Below are positions 48,446 through 60,600 of a DNA stretch of 64,000 bases, piece by piece. Within the stretch, counting starts at the first letter, position 1, and each line of letters opens with the position of its first letter. Origin of the DNA: Arenicola marina (taxonomy: Eukaryota; Annelida; Polychaeta; Arenicolidae). The DNA lies in contig OZ025249.1 in the NCBI GenBank assembly GCA_964019135.1, forward strand, positions 38,515,759 through 38,579,758, read 5' to 3'. The notes under the pieces are model-generated. The model saw nothing but the letters and a program-made list of their open reading frames with translations, was not told the DNA's origin and searched no databases. A program made the position numbers and the translations under genes.

Positions 48446-49826
48446 GTATCTTAATAATTTATCGACTTTTTGTATCTCGTTTCTTCATATTAACGTTATT
48501 TATTTTACGAGGTTCACAACAGCGAGTTCACATATTAAATGTTTACCTCGGATAGAGCAAAAAGCATGCAATGTAATCGGCAACAATATGACATATACAT
48601 GAACTGGGTTCCTTTGTCGGTCAGTTGCCTCTTTGCACGTTTCATCCTTGCATCGCCTTGTCTAAGGCTTTCCTTGAGCCGGTTCACCCCATGTGTTCCC
48701 AAACCGCCCGTCAATCCAACCATCGCTGTTGCCCCAATGGCGCCCGCTTCCATTCCTCGCCCACCAGTGGGACGGAGGATAGATTCTCAAGCAGTGATGT
48801 CTCTGTGTTAGTGATAACGAGATAATGACAGACCACTTTGGCTGCCCCCCCCCCCCTTCCCCACCCCCGCCCCTTCAGGGATGATGCTATTTGGAGGTCA
48901 AGGCCGATATGGGGGCCAAGGCCGATATGATAGACACTTCCGGTTCCGGTTCTAACTCCTGTCTTCTTGACATATAACGGTCATTCAAGTTCCTAACGTT
49001 AAAACGTTGACATCTTTTGGCGATATCGACAAATAGTAGCCACCGAAACGAAAATCGTCCGTGAAATATCAATAATACAATACAGAAATAGATGAAATTA
49101 AGGACCAAGTCGGGGTCGCTATGGAAAGCATGACAGAGATGTGCCCGTGCATTCGACGTCTTGGTTAGTGCCATTCTCACAGACAATGAGGAGCGTTCCA
49201 TTACATTCGCTACATCCATAGCAACAATTACCATATATTGGAACGGATTACCGGCTACGTTGGAGACGATGGTGGCGTAACAGCAACACAGGGGCGAGGA
49301 GGGATATCCGAAACGTTGACGTAATGTCATGCAATCTGTAGCAAAGTATGGCTTGTGCAATCTATAAAATTCTCCCTTAGTTACGTGATAAGAGGAAGGA
49401 ACCAAGTGCGGATCCAGAAACATGTTAAAATGGATTGGGGAAGCAGGGTGGGGTTGGAGCTACTAGTGTTTGAGAAAAGAGTCTGGAGTAAATATCGCCT
49501 GATCCACTACAACATAAGTAAAAATTAAGTTAAATTAAAACATACACACGCACGTTATGCAAGGACAAAATAATCTGGTCGGTCGCAAAGAAAACAAAAA
49601 AAAGTCATTCTTTTCAGGTCGGCAACAGAAAGTCCGTTCGGGATTATGAGAAACATACCATCAAATAACGACGCCATTTGTTCGGTTACAATCATTGTCA
49701 GCGTTTGCGAATGAACGACAATTCTAATATTTATTAGCAGAACGCCCTCCGTCGGCTCGTGAAGATTGGTCTCTCAGGTGCATATGTTGGCAGGTATATT
49801 GACCAGCATAAATTATTGCATGATTG
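48446..49826. other. Intergenic stretch, no gene confirmed
   Basis: A minus-strand open frame around 48535-48810 has balanced codon content (GAIGATAMVGLTGG, RLKESLRQGDARMKRAK) but no recognisable family or convincing splice sites. Another minus frame of 178 codons at 48887-49423 is likewise unidentified. A CGGATCCAGAAAC motif near 49408 could be an isolated foldback end. Confidence 0.35.
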
Positions 49827-50063
49827 ATATAAATAGTACCTGAGTAGGTCACATCGCGACAGTGGGAAAGGTCAAGCCATATTGCCGGAATGGTAACCCA
49901 CCCTACTCCTTGCGGAGCAGGACATGGGATCTTTATCCTGCAGAAAATTATACATTTGCACAGGTGAGATTCGACGTACCCACCGGCAGTATGGGCTGAC
50001 CTGCACGAGCACACACGATAAATCCATCGCCGTTCACGCTACCCACTAGGCCACGGGGTGAAC
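49827..50063 (-). mobile_element. tRNA-derived SINE (family 1), full-length copy
   Basis: On the minus strand it begins CCCCGTGGCCTAGTGGGTAG, the same 20 bases that form the core of the 38 bp array at 12251-13264. A B-box-like GTCGAATCTCACC follows about 60 bases later. Then comes the shared body: CTGCAGGATAAAGATCCC, CATGTCCTGCTCCG, GGGTTACCATTCC, TGACCTTTCCCACTGTCGCG and an AT-rich 3' end. Confidence 0.85.
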
Positions 50064-53000
50064 CCTCAATATGAAACAAGCAATATACCGAACGTTCACT
50101 CCTTTAAATGAGATCTCCGTTGGAATCCCGACCGGAAGTGTGAAGCTAGGAGACCGTCAAGCCTGGAGACAAGACTCGAGCGGAAGTTAATTCCCTAGGG
50201 TGCGTTGGGGGGAGTGGGTGGGTGGTGGGCGGGGGGGGGGGATGGTCCGTCGCCCGACACCAACACGACAGACCTGTTGTATCTGCAGCTCAAGGCCAGT
50301 AGCTGTAGAAAATTAATATAATTTTAATTCAGTTCAATTTGACTTTTAGCAATATAGGCCCTACATTAAGAAAACTAGAATTATTAAGGCCCATTTTAAC
50401 GTTTTCTACCTATACGTATGAAACTCAATACGTTATAAACGGGTTAGCTAGCCAGCAGCTAAATACAGTAATTACACCAATAAGTAGAAAAGAACAGTCG
50501 TTGAGGTAGTGCACCACTAAATATTAAGGGTGAAAGATTTTCGGAGAATCCACAGTTAATATAGAACAAAATTTGTACCAAAAACGTACCTCCACTCCTA
50601 AACAGAAGGGGATGGGGGAGGGGGAGGGGAGGGAGGGGGGAGATCTGGACTCTCTGGGCACCCTGAATTAATTTATTCTCTCCTGGATATTCGATTATGT
50701 ATTCAGTGTGTCACTGGCGGTAGGGCTGTGTCCACACATAGCACCTACCCACAACGGCCACGGCGATAGAATTCCTTTTTATAATAATAATATCTGACAA
50801 ACAATCGTGGATATACTACCCTATCAACTTTGGAAATAGCCTCTAGATATGGAATAAAATCAACTTGGCATTATTAACTCGTGATCTCACCAAATCCTAT
50901 CGCCCCAAACAATTAATGTATCCGAGTGTGTGTGTCTTCCCGGGAGTGTACTGACATATGTGGTACTCCAGCGGACAGAACTGTCGCCCATATATATATG
51001 TCAACACATGTCAACAGACAGAAGCCATATTTGTCTCCGTCCACGTAGTCTCTCGTTTATCACTATTCCCATCCTGCAATGTTTTGTTTGTAGGCGTGAA
51101 GCACGCAGCAGCAGCAAATGTCGCCGAGCGCCAGTCTACTGGAAGGTCGTCTGCTCTGGTGACTCAAATGGCGGGAAAGTAGTTTTGTCCCCTTTGTTTT
51201 TGATAGTCCGCTGTGACCGACACTGTTTGCGGACTACTGTGGACCCGGCTGGTCAAATATGACGCAATACGCTACATCGTATTACTGGCAGCAGCAGCAG
51301 CAGCAGCAGCTTCTGTTACCAAGGACCGAAAGGACGGGGGGAGATTTTTCTCGCCTCGCCTTACTTTTTTGTGTGTTCTGGTGATGATCGGATGGGGATT
51401 GTAATTATCCAACCGCGACACACTTACACGCAGCAGAGCATCAGAGTCACGAGGGATTGAAGGATGACCTATGCCAGGGGCTCTGCATCTGTTATGATCG
51501 CATTCAGGACGACTTCGGGACCACGCAGCATTCCTCCCCCGATGAGTAACAGTTGCATTTTATTATCGCATTCCCGCTTGTGTCAATAGTCTTGCGGGTG
51601 ACTCGATCGGGGAGCGCTGGAAAGCTCGCGTCTCTTGGGATGAAAGAAGAACCCCTTCCCCCTCTTTGCCCCTCCCCATGCCCCCGCCCCCCACACAAAA
51701 AAGACAGTAATTATCTAACGCCGAAATGGTCCCATTGAGAACATATGTTTGCACTGGTGCAAAGACCGACCGGTGGATGACGTGGTACCAGTTAAAGTCC
51801 CCAGGGGGCGCCGGAAGTTGATTTGTCATGAACAATGCGGGCGAGGTCCTCGTAGCTTGATGTACGATTTACGTCAGCCGTCTAATAATACACCCCTGCT
51901 CCTCCTCCTCCTCCCCGCCCGGCCCTACCCTCCTATCCCCCACCGACCCCCCACCCTGGGCCTCCCATCCATGTCCACTTTCCCTGGGCTGGGGATGGGT
52001 CACAGACAGACTGGGAGTGTCCTTCTGTTAGTCACGTGTTGTAAGAGAAAACTCATTTGAAATTATATAACCACAGGCAATTTTTTTATGTCTATTTCGG
52101 TGTTTACTGTTAAGAAATTTAGGCATTCTCGTATCTATCTTGAGTGGTACAAGCATCAACAATGCTCACAATTTGATGACGTAGTACGTACACAAGTACG
52201 CGCAAATTTTTACCTGTAGGCAGCCAGGGTGAACAGGAAATGTCTTTAAAATCATCTGCTTTTTAGTTCTTGTACACTATAGCAATACCTTTATACAGCA
52301 AGAACCTCAATCAATGATTTACACATGAAAGATCTTAATGGGTTCTCATGGGTAAAATTAGCAGACGGCATGAGGAGCTTTATTTAGGGGGGGGGGGATA
52401 CCTATTCCGATCTTCGCGACTGGCACCTAGGAATTCTGGAAGATTCGCGATCAGCGGTTGGTAATTGTGGGGGATCGTTATGTGTACAATTCCTGGTTTA
52501 ACGCGAGGACCCTTTGCCTATTTACCGCGATCCGTTATAGCAGTCTGCGAATTCATCGATTGCGTGTTTTTTTTTTGCGTCAAGCTTTAAAATGTCCTAA
52601 TCTTGAAGATTCGATATTACTCTCTCTAATTCTTGGAGATTTGCAATTCAGAGAGGGTATCCCCCCCAGGGTACCCCCCGCCGCCCCCCCCCCCCCCCCC
52701 CCCCCTCCACACCCACCCCATTAATGGCCCATTTTGATGATGGGTGGCACTGGAACGTATCAAATCGCACGACCAGTGTGCATCACTCCTCAAAGAACGA
52801 TGTCGAGAGCAGCAAGCCAGGGGAGCGAGAGTTGCAGTCACTATAGCCACACATAGGCCTCAGTGCAATCACCAGAACGTCCGTAATTACCCCATCCACC
52901 ATTGATCTGTTCAGCGATTCGGGGAGGTATCCTACAACAACACTTCACCAAGGCGAAACACTCAACACGTTCTGGCACGCTTTCGTCAGCAACGCGATCA

Positions 53001-55988
53001 AACTGCTAATTTGCTTCTATTCCGCCAACAATGACAACACACATGACAGGACAAGCGTCCCCTCCCCCCCTACCCACCACCCGCGGGTACCTAGGGGTAG
53101 GGGATATCTATTTATCGATTGTTGCTTACCGCTACCCACCTGCCGATAAGATGATTAATGAGATTATCGGAATGATCTCTCAACCACCCTTCCTCTTGTT
53201 TTCAGTTCCTCGTTTCACTCTCGTTCTCTTTCTCACCGCCCCCCCCCCCACCACCACCACCACCCTTCCACCCCTCCTATCCTTCTCTGTTTGTCTGTCT
53301 GTCTCCCTCTCTCCTCCAGCTTTATAATTCCCACGCTCGACCAGAATGATTCAGAAACGGATAGCAGAGCCAAGTGCGTGGGACTAGTTTGCGTAGTTGT
53401 CATCTTCCCAGGAAACAATCGAAATCGGTCGATAAAATATGTTGATCTGAAGACAAAGGCTGATGTTATTAATCCCTTGTTCGATGGCACGGTCACTTGA
53501 GAGCATGGGGAGGGGGTGGGGCGGGCCGGAGGGGGTAGGGTTACTCCTACCTGGTCCTTGGTCCTCATTATTAACTGTTTCTTATCTCTCTCTCTCTAAG
53601 TAACAATTAATTTCGACGCATGTCTCTTACCCGCGCTGCCATGGTTCTCTCGTCGATCGAATCAAACCTTACCCAGTCGTATGAAATCCAGTCAAATGCG
53701 GTTAAATACTAATATTCCATGGCATATAATTATATATAGCTAGGAGAGAACATCTTCGAGGCTCGAAATAGCAGATGAGTCTAAAAGTGCCGATAAAAAC
53801 CCCAATCGAATGGAAGTCAATACTGCTTGGCCATTAGCTATAATCATGTGTCACGTCAACCAGCTGGAACCTGTTTGAATCCCTTTCGCCCATTAACTGA
53901 ATTTATTCATTACCTTTCAGACCGAACGCTATAACTATGACGTCACCATGTCACTTTCATGGATTGATGCTAAATTGATGTTGATTGGCCAAGCCAAGGA
54001 ACGCGCATCGGCAAAGGGATCTGATTGGTTGGTTGCTCCACATTGCTGTTAATGCGAGCCTGTCTGAAAATTCAAGATCTTTACATTCCTGTCTCACCGT
54101 TTTTCGGCAAATGAACAAAGAATCAAACTACAAAAAACGGTATCCCGACATTATGTCTTTTCCTCTAAAAAGGTTAAAGGGTTATATCTGGTGTAAAATG
54201 TCTTGTGGACAGACCGGAAGGTGAGGCAAATAGAGAAGCCATGGACACGGAAGCACGGCGCCGTCTGGTGTGAGAATGTAACGTTTGTCCAGGGAGTTGA
54301 GGGCAGGAATAGGGGATGGCGACAGATTGTATTAAATCGTGGCGGCCTGTCAGTTACCTTGGCCTCCCTCTCCCCATACCTCCTGTCCCTTGAGTCATGT
54401 TTGCCACCCCCACCCGCACCCACCCCACTTCCCACCCCACCTTCCCCACCCTTCTCATTCCAACCCCCACCCCAGGCCCCAGCCACCACCGCCACCACGC
54501 ACCGCGAACGCGAAGGAAGAGAGGTTTCGGTCTCCAGTCTAAAGGGCATAATAAACACACCTTGGAGAGGAATTTCAGCCACAAGGTGTCGCTCTGAGTG
54601 ATTGGATTACGTGGAGGGCGCACCCTGGTGGCGGAGATTGCGCGTCTGCTAGGACGCCCCCTACCGGTCAAGTTGTAATGTGTTGGATATGACCTTGTCT
54701 GGTGCTCGACTCACTGTAAGGTCATTGCCTTATGTGCACCCCAAAGCCCCCAGACTCCCCCAAAAAACAAGATCTTTCCCCCAAATCTCCCAGGGAGGGC
54801 ACTACATATAGATAGGTATATACCTGTGTGCCGCCCAAATGACCTCTTTCTCTCTCAATCCCCGATACAGAAATGTGCAAATTCTTTCGATGTGCCCATC
54901 TGACACTGACATTATTGTGTGCAAAAATGCAGCTCTTGACTATATATTTCAGTTTTCATAGAAAACTATTTTAGCTCTTAACTGTATATTCCAGTTTATA
55001 TCGAAGATGTTCACATAATTTTTTAACCAAACATTTCTCTCTTAACGACTACAAAATCGCGCACTTTTTTCTCGCTCTCCATGTGCCCTCTATCCCATGG
55101 GCGGAACACCCCCCACCACTGCACTATTGTAGTCCGGCCCCACCCCCGGCTCTTATCTGTCATTGATCAAGGCGAACATAGTGCAATAATGTAAGCCCCA
55201 CTGCCCACCCGTTTTTAACGCATGGGAAGCATGCATTTAATTAGATATACAAAAATCGCCATTTTTGTAGTGGGCCGCCTTTCTTGATTAGGACCATCCC
55301 CATAAGCTTGAGAGTTTTTCGTCACTACCCTGCCCCTCCTCCCGCTTCTACATACATCCCCCTCCTCTCGCCATTAACTCCCCCCCTCCCCCACCCCACC
55401 CCCACCCGCCTTTTATGGTACAGATGGCCACATATCTACATATAAATGTAGATGCATGTCTACCTGCACTTGAGTTCGATTAAGGTAGGGTTGATCTATT
55501 GCAACAAAACAACCGGCGACAGCGCGATTACCATATTGCGAGAAGGCTGCAACAGACTCGTGTAATCGACAGATATGTACAGAAAGCGAAAGAGTGAGTG
55601 AAACCATTCTTATGTAGCATCCGCTAGAGGGATGACCCCTTTAGGCCGCCGACTGGCCCGTCGGAGACCAAACAAACCGGCTGATACAATGACACCCGAC
55701 ACAGGTAGACACAACACGCTCGTTGTCAGACCCTGTAGGCCTGTTGGTTTGAGGAAAGCTGTCTCAACCAACAAGACCGGGGAAGGGGGTCCGTGTATAT
55801 ACCGTCCAACCGTTATTTTGTTTTTATATGATCATAAGAAAAACGAAAAACAAACCCAACTACCATTTAAAATTTTTCCTTTGGCGACATAGAAAACGAA
55901 AATTGGTAACAAACACCGATTTTCGCTTTTCGGTTGGGACAGTGAGGCAAACCGATCCCCAGTGGCCTCGCTTAGAGGGAACCCCCCT
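50064..55988. other. Long intergenic stretch, no gene recognised
   Basis: It contains a GCA/CAG run of 23 bases (51288-51310), oligo-C/G tracts (50229-50240, 52387-52396, 52684-52705, 53239-53250), a C-rich tract (about 54404-54490) and AT-rich sequence. Several open frames of 60-145 codons are low-complexity or lack splice context. An imperfect hairpin (GTTGGTTTGAG and CTCAACCAAC) lies at about 55742-55774. Confidence 0.5.
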
Positions 55989-56044
55989 TTAGCCGAGTGG
56001 GTAGAGCGGCTGATCGGAGATCGGGAGTTGATGGGTTCGCATCC
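55989..56044 (+). mobile_element. tRNA-like SINE head (family 2) with A and B boxes
   Basis: An A-box match TTAGCCGAGTGGGTAGAG (55989-56006) is followed 27 bases later by a B-box match GGTTCGCATCC (56034-56044). A D-arm-like stem (AGCC/GGCT) can be drawn, but the anticodon stem does not pair and there is no matching acceptor stem, so this is a tRNA-derived element and not a tRNA gene. The head differs from family 1. Its downstream part is replaced by the 15 bp array. Confidence 0.6.
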
Positions 56045-59000
56045 CGCCGGACCCTGCCGTTCCCGGACCCCGCCGTTCTCGGACCCCGCCGTTCCCGGAC
56101 CCCGCCGTTCTCGGGCCCCGCCGTTCCCGGACCCCACCGTTCCCGGACCCCACCGTTCCCGGACCCCGCCGTTCCCGGACCCCACCGTTCCCGGACCCCA
56201 CCGTTCCCGGACCCCACCGTTCCCGGACCCCGCCGTTCCCGGACCCCACCGTTCCCGGACCCCACCGTTCCCGGACCCCGCCGTTCCCGGACCCCGCCGT
56301 TCCCGGACCCCACCGTTCCCGGACCCCACCGTTCCCGGACCACGCCGTTCCCCCGCCGTACCCGGACCCCGCCGTTCCCGGACCCCACCGTTCCCGGACC
56401 CCGCCGTTCCCGGACCCCACCGTTCCCGGACCCCACCGTTCCCGGACCCCACCGTTCCCGGACCCCGCCGTTCCCGGACCCCACCGTTCCCGGACCCCAC
56501 CGTTCCCGGACCCCGCCGTTCCCGGACCCCGCCGTTCCCGGACCCCACCGTTCCCGGACCCCACCGTTCCCGGACCACGCCGTTCCCCCGCCGTACCCGG
56601 ACCCCGCCGTTCCCGGACCCCACCGTTCCCGGACCCCGCCGTTCCCGGACCCCACCCTTCCCGGATCCCGCCGTTCCCGGGACCCCGCCGTTCCCGGACT
56701 CCGCCGTTCCCGGACCGTTCCCGGACCCCGCCGTTCCCGGACCCCGCCGTTCTCGGACCCCGCCGTTCCCGGACCCCGCCGTTCTCGGGCCCCGCCGTTC
56801 CCGGACCCCACCGTTCCCGGACCCCACCGTTCCCGGACCCCGCCGTTCCCGGACCCCACCGTTCCCGGACCCCACCGTTCCCGGACCCCACCGTTCCCGG
56901 ACCCCACCGTTCCCGGACCCCGCCGTTCCCGGACCCCACCGTTCCCGGACCCCGCCGTTCCCGGACCCCACCGTTCCCGGACCCCACCGTTCCTGGACCC
57001 CACCGTTCCCGGACCCCGCCGTTCCCGGACCCCACCGTTCCCGGACCCCACCGTTCCCGGACCCCACCGTTCCCGGACCCCGCCGTTCCCGGACCACGCC
57101 GTTCCCCCGCCGTTCCCGGACCCCGCCGTTCCCGGACCCCACCGTTCCCGGACCCCGCCGTTCCCGGACTCCACCCTTCCCGGATCCCGCCGTTCCCGGG
57201 ACCCCGCCGTTCCCGGACTCCGCCGTTCCCGGACCGTTCCCGGACCCCGCCGTTCCCGGACCCCGCCGTTCTCGGACCCCGCCGTTCTCGGACCCCGCCG
57301 TTCCCGGACCCCGCCGTTCTCGGACCCCGCCGTTCCCGGACCCCGCCGTTCCCCCGCCGTTCCCGGACCCCGCCGTTCCCGGACCCCACCTTTCCCGAAC
57401 CCCGCCGTTCCCGGACCTTGCCGTTCCTCCGCCGTTCCCGGACCCCGCCGTTCCCGGACCCCGCCGTTCCCGGACCCCGCCGTTCCCGGACCCCGCCGTT
57501 CTCGGACCCCGCCGTTCTCGAACCCCGCCGTTCCCGGACCTTGCCGTTCCTCCGCCGTTCCCGGACCCCGCCGTTCCCCCGCCGTTCCCGGACCTTGCCG
57601 TTCCTCCGCCGTTCCCGGACCCCGCCGTTCCCCCGCCGTTCCCGGACCCCGACCGTTCCCGAACCCCGCCGTTCCCGGACCCCGCCGTTCCCGGACCCCG
57701 CCGTTCCCGGACCCCGCCGTTCCCGGACCCCGCCGTTCCCGGACCCCGCCGTTCCCGGAACCCCGCCGTTCCCGGACCTTGCCGTTCCTCCGCCGTTCCC
57801 GGACCCCTCCGTTCCCGGACCCCGCCGTTCCCGGACCCCGCCGTTCCCGGACCCCACCGTTCCCGGACCCCGCCGTTCCCGGACCCCACCCTTCCCGGAT
57901 CCCGCCGTTCCCGGGACCCCGCCGTTCCCGGACTCCGCCGTTCCCGGACCGTTCCCGGACCCCGCCGTTCCCGGACCCCGATGTTCTCGGACCCCGCCGT
58001 TCCCGGACCCCGCCGTTCTCGGGCCCCGCCGTTCCCGGACCCCACCGTTCCCGGACCCCACCGTTCCCGGACCCCGCCGTTCCCGGACCCCACCGTTCCT
58101 GGACCCCACCGTTCCCGGACCCCGCCGTTCCCGGACCCCACCGTTCCCGGACCCCACCGTTCCCGGACCCCACCGTTCCCGGACCCCGCCGTTCCCGGAC
58201 TCCACCCTTCCCGGATCCCGCCGTTCCCGGGACCCCGCCGTTCCCGGACTCCGCCGTTCCCGGACCGTTCCCGGACCCCGCCGTTCCCGGACCCCGCCGT
58301 TCTCGGATCCCGCCGTTCTCGGACCCCGCCGTTCCCGGACCCCGCCGTTCCCCCGCCGTTCCCGGACCCCGCCGTTCCCGGACCCCACCTTTCCCGAACC
58401 CCGCCGTTCCCGGACCTTGCCGTTCCTCCGCCGTTCCCGGACCCCGCCGTTCCCGGACCCCGCCGTTCCCGGACCCCGCCGTTCCCGGACCCCGCCGTTC
58501 TCGGACCCCGCCGTTCTCGAACCCCGCCGTTCCCGGACCTTGCCGTTCTTCCGCCGTTCCCGGACCCCGCCGTTCCCCGCCGTTCCCGGACCTTGCCGTT
58601 CCTCCGCCGTTCCCGGACCCCGCCGTTCCCCCGCCGTTCCCGGACCCCGCCGTTCCCGGACCCGACCGTTCCCGGACCCCGCCGTTCCCGGACCCCGCCG
58701 TTCCCGGACCCCGCCGTTCCCGGACCCCGCCGTTCCCGGACCCCGCCGTTCCCGGACCCCGCCGTTCCCGGAACCCCGCCGTTCCCGGACCTTGCCGTTC
58801 CTCCGCCGTTCCCGGACCCCTCCGTTCCCGGACCCCGCCGTTCCCGGACCCCGCCGTTCCCGGACCCCGCCGTTCTCGGACCCGCCGTTCTCGAACCCCG
58901 CCGTTCCCGGACCTTGCCGTTCCTCCGCCGTTCCCGGACCCCGCCGTTCCCCCGCCGTTCCGGACCCCGCCGTTCCCGGACCCCACCGTTCCCGAACCCC

Positions 59001-59370
59001 GCCGTTCTCGGACCTTGCCGTTCCTCCGCCGTTCCCGGACCCCGCCGTTCCCGGACCCCGCCGTTCCCGGACCCCGCCGTTCCCGGACCCCGCCGTTCCC
59101 GGAACCCGCCGTTCCCGGGCTCCGCCGTTCCCGACCCCGCCGTTCCCGGACCCCGCCGTTCCCGGACCCACCGTTCCCGGACTCCGCCGTTCCGGACCCC
59201 GCCGTTCTCGGACCCCGCCGTTCTCGAACCTCGCCGTTCCGGAGCCCCGCCGTTCCCGGACCCCGCCGTTCCCGGACCCCGCCGACCCGCCGGACCCACC
59301 GTTCCGGACCCCGCCGTTCCCGGACCCCGCCGGACCCCGCCGGACCCCACCGTTCCCGGACCCCGCCGCT
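56045..59370. repeat. 15 bp GC-rich minisatellite, about 220 copies
   Basis: The unit is CCGTTCCCGGACCCC with CAC/GCC and CCC/CTC variants. Longer variant blocks recur: CCCTTCCCGGATCCC starts at 56655, 57174, 57889 and 58205, and the junction GACCTTGCCGTTCCTCCGCC recurs many times in the right half. Several frames on both strands are open for 650-1180 codons because the period is 15; these are not credible genes. Toward the right end (after 58.8 kb) single-base deletions become more common. CpG density is extreme. Confidence 0.95.
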
Positions 59371-59970
59371 GCACCATGATATTGGCTAATGCAGTTTAAA
59401 TTACTTTAAACGAACAATGATTGTTGCAGAATAGAATTATTAAGAAACTTGTGCTGTTATTAAACGTACTTCATATTGAGGCATTCCGTATAAAATATCG
59501 ACCTGGAAACATTGCCTCATGTAAAGGAACATTCTGCTTACCAACGAAGAGAAGATTGTACCATTAATATATAATACTGAGAATGTTACATTATACAATG
59601 CGTAATATCGATGTGCATGGCTGACAATGTAAACCATGTCCCTCGACGAAAGTTTCTCCCCTTGAGAAAAGTATTGCATTTTGTATGGGTGCTGGATACT
59701 TTGGATACTAAAGTATAGTGATACTTAAAGAAATTACAGAAAATCGCAGAAATTCTGAAACGTTGAAACCACATGTATCTCCTTTATATATATATGTTCT
59801 ATGTGTGTGTGTGTATTGATACGACGAAAAAATCTCAGAACATCTGAAAAGTTGAAACTATATGTATCTCATATACATATATGCTAATTACATGTATGGG
59901 CGGATCTAGAATTATGCTACAGGGTGGGTGAAGGGACCGCAGAGGGTGGTGGGGGGGGGGCATCCGGGGC
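59371..59970. other. Intergenic stretch with a possible foldback end
   Basis: AT-rich unique DNA. A GGGCGGATCTAGAA motif at about 59898-59911 resembles the left end of the foldback family, but the partner end would lie in the gap. Confidence 0.4.
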
Positions 59971-60170
59971 NNNNNNNNNNNNNNNNNNNNNNNNNNNNNN
60001 NNNNNNNNNNNNNNNNNNNNNNNNNNNNNNNNNNNNNNNNNNNNNNNNNNNNNNNNNNNNNNNNNNNNNNNNNNNNNNNNNNNNNNNNNNNNNNNNNNNN
60101 NNNNNNNNNNNNNNNNNNNNNNNNNNNNNNNNNNNNNNNNNNNNNNNNNNNNNNNNNNNNNNNNNNNNNN
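59971..60170. other. Assembly gap of 200 N
   Basis: A run of exactly 200 undetermined bases. It is flanked on the left by an oligo-G run, a sequence type that often stops reads. Confidence 0.98.
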
Positions 60171-60464
60171 CGACTCGCAGAGGGGGATACCGAAACTAAT
60201 CGACCAGTGGGTGGGAAATTTAGAACTGGATAATTAAGTCGTTCTTACAAGGTGAGCTAGGAAAAGAAGATTGATGAATTGAAAAGATAGGGACGCAAAA
60301 TAAGGCAACACAAGAAAGATGTGAACAATTTGTTAAAGCCTGACTAAGAGACATATTAAATCTCAGAATGAGTAAAAGTATTTAGGCATTCAGAACCTTG
60401 CTTGGTAAATAAAGGAGGGTAGATTTAGGTAACGAACTCTTTAGTACGTAGGATGCGTTGACCT

Positions 60465-60600
60465 CTTCAGGTTATGTCGCGACAATGGGAAGGGTCAAGC
60501 CAGAGAGGAGCCATATCTCCATACTCTTTGCTAACAAAGGCATGCATATTGGAACAGGTTGGGCTCGAACCACGCACCTAGCGCTTGGGTTGACCTATTG
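60465..60600 (-). mobile_element. tRNA-derived SINE (family 1), truncated copy
   Basis: On the minus strand it carries a B-box-like GTGGTTCGAGCCCAACC, a short body with internal loss, ATGGCTCCTCTCTGGC and TTGACCCTTCCCATTGTCGC. The A-box head is missing. Confidence 0.65.

Noticed and set aside
49130-49260. Cys-rich minus-strand peptide (CCYGCSECNGTLLIVCENG)
   Set aside because: It sits in a frame of about 41 codons between two stops, with no acceptor placed to include the first cysteines. The high Cys count is probably chance.
55832-59399. Open frames over 1000 codons on both strands as collagen-like or GR-rich proteins
   Set aside because: They are translations of a 15 bp GC-rich unit that is open in most frames on both strands. 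Single-base deletions at the right end shift the frame freely without any sign of constraint.
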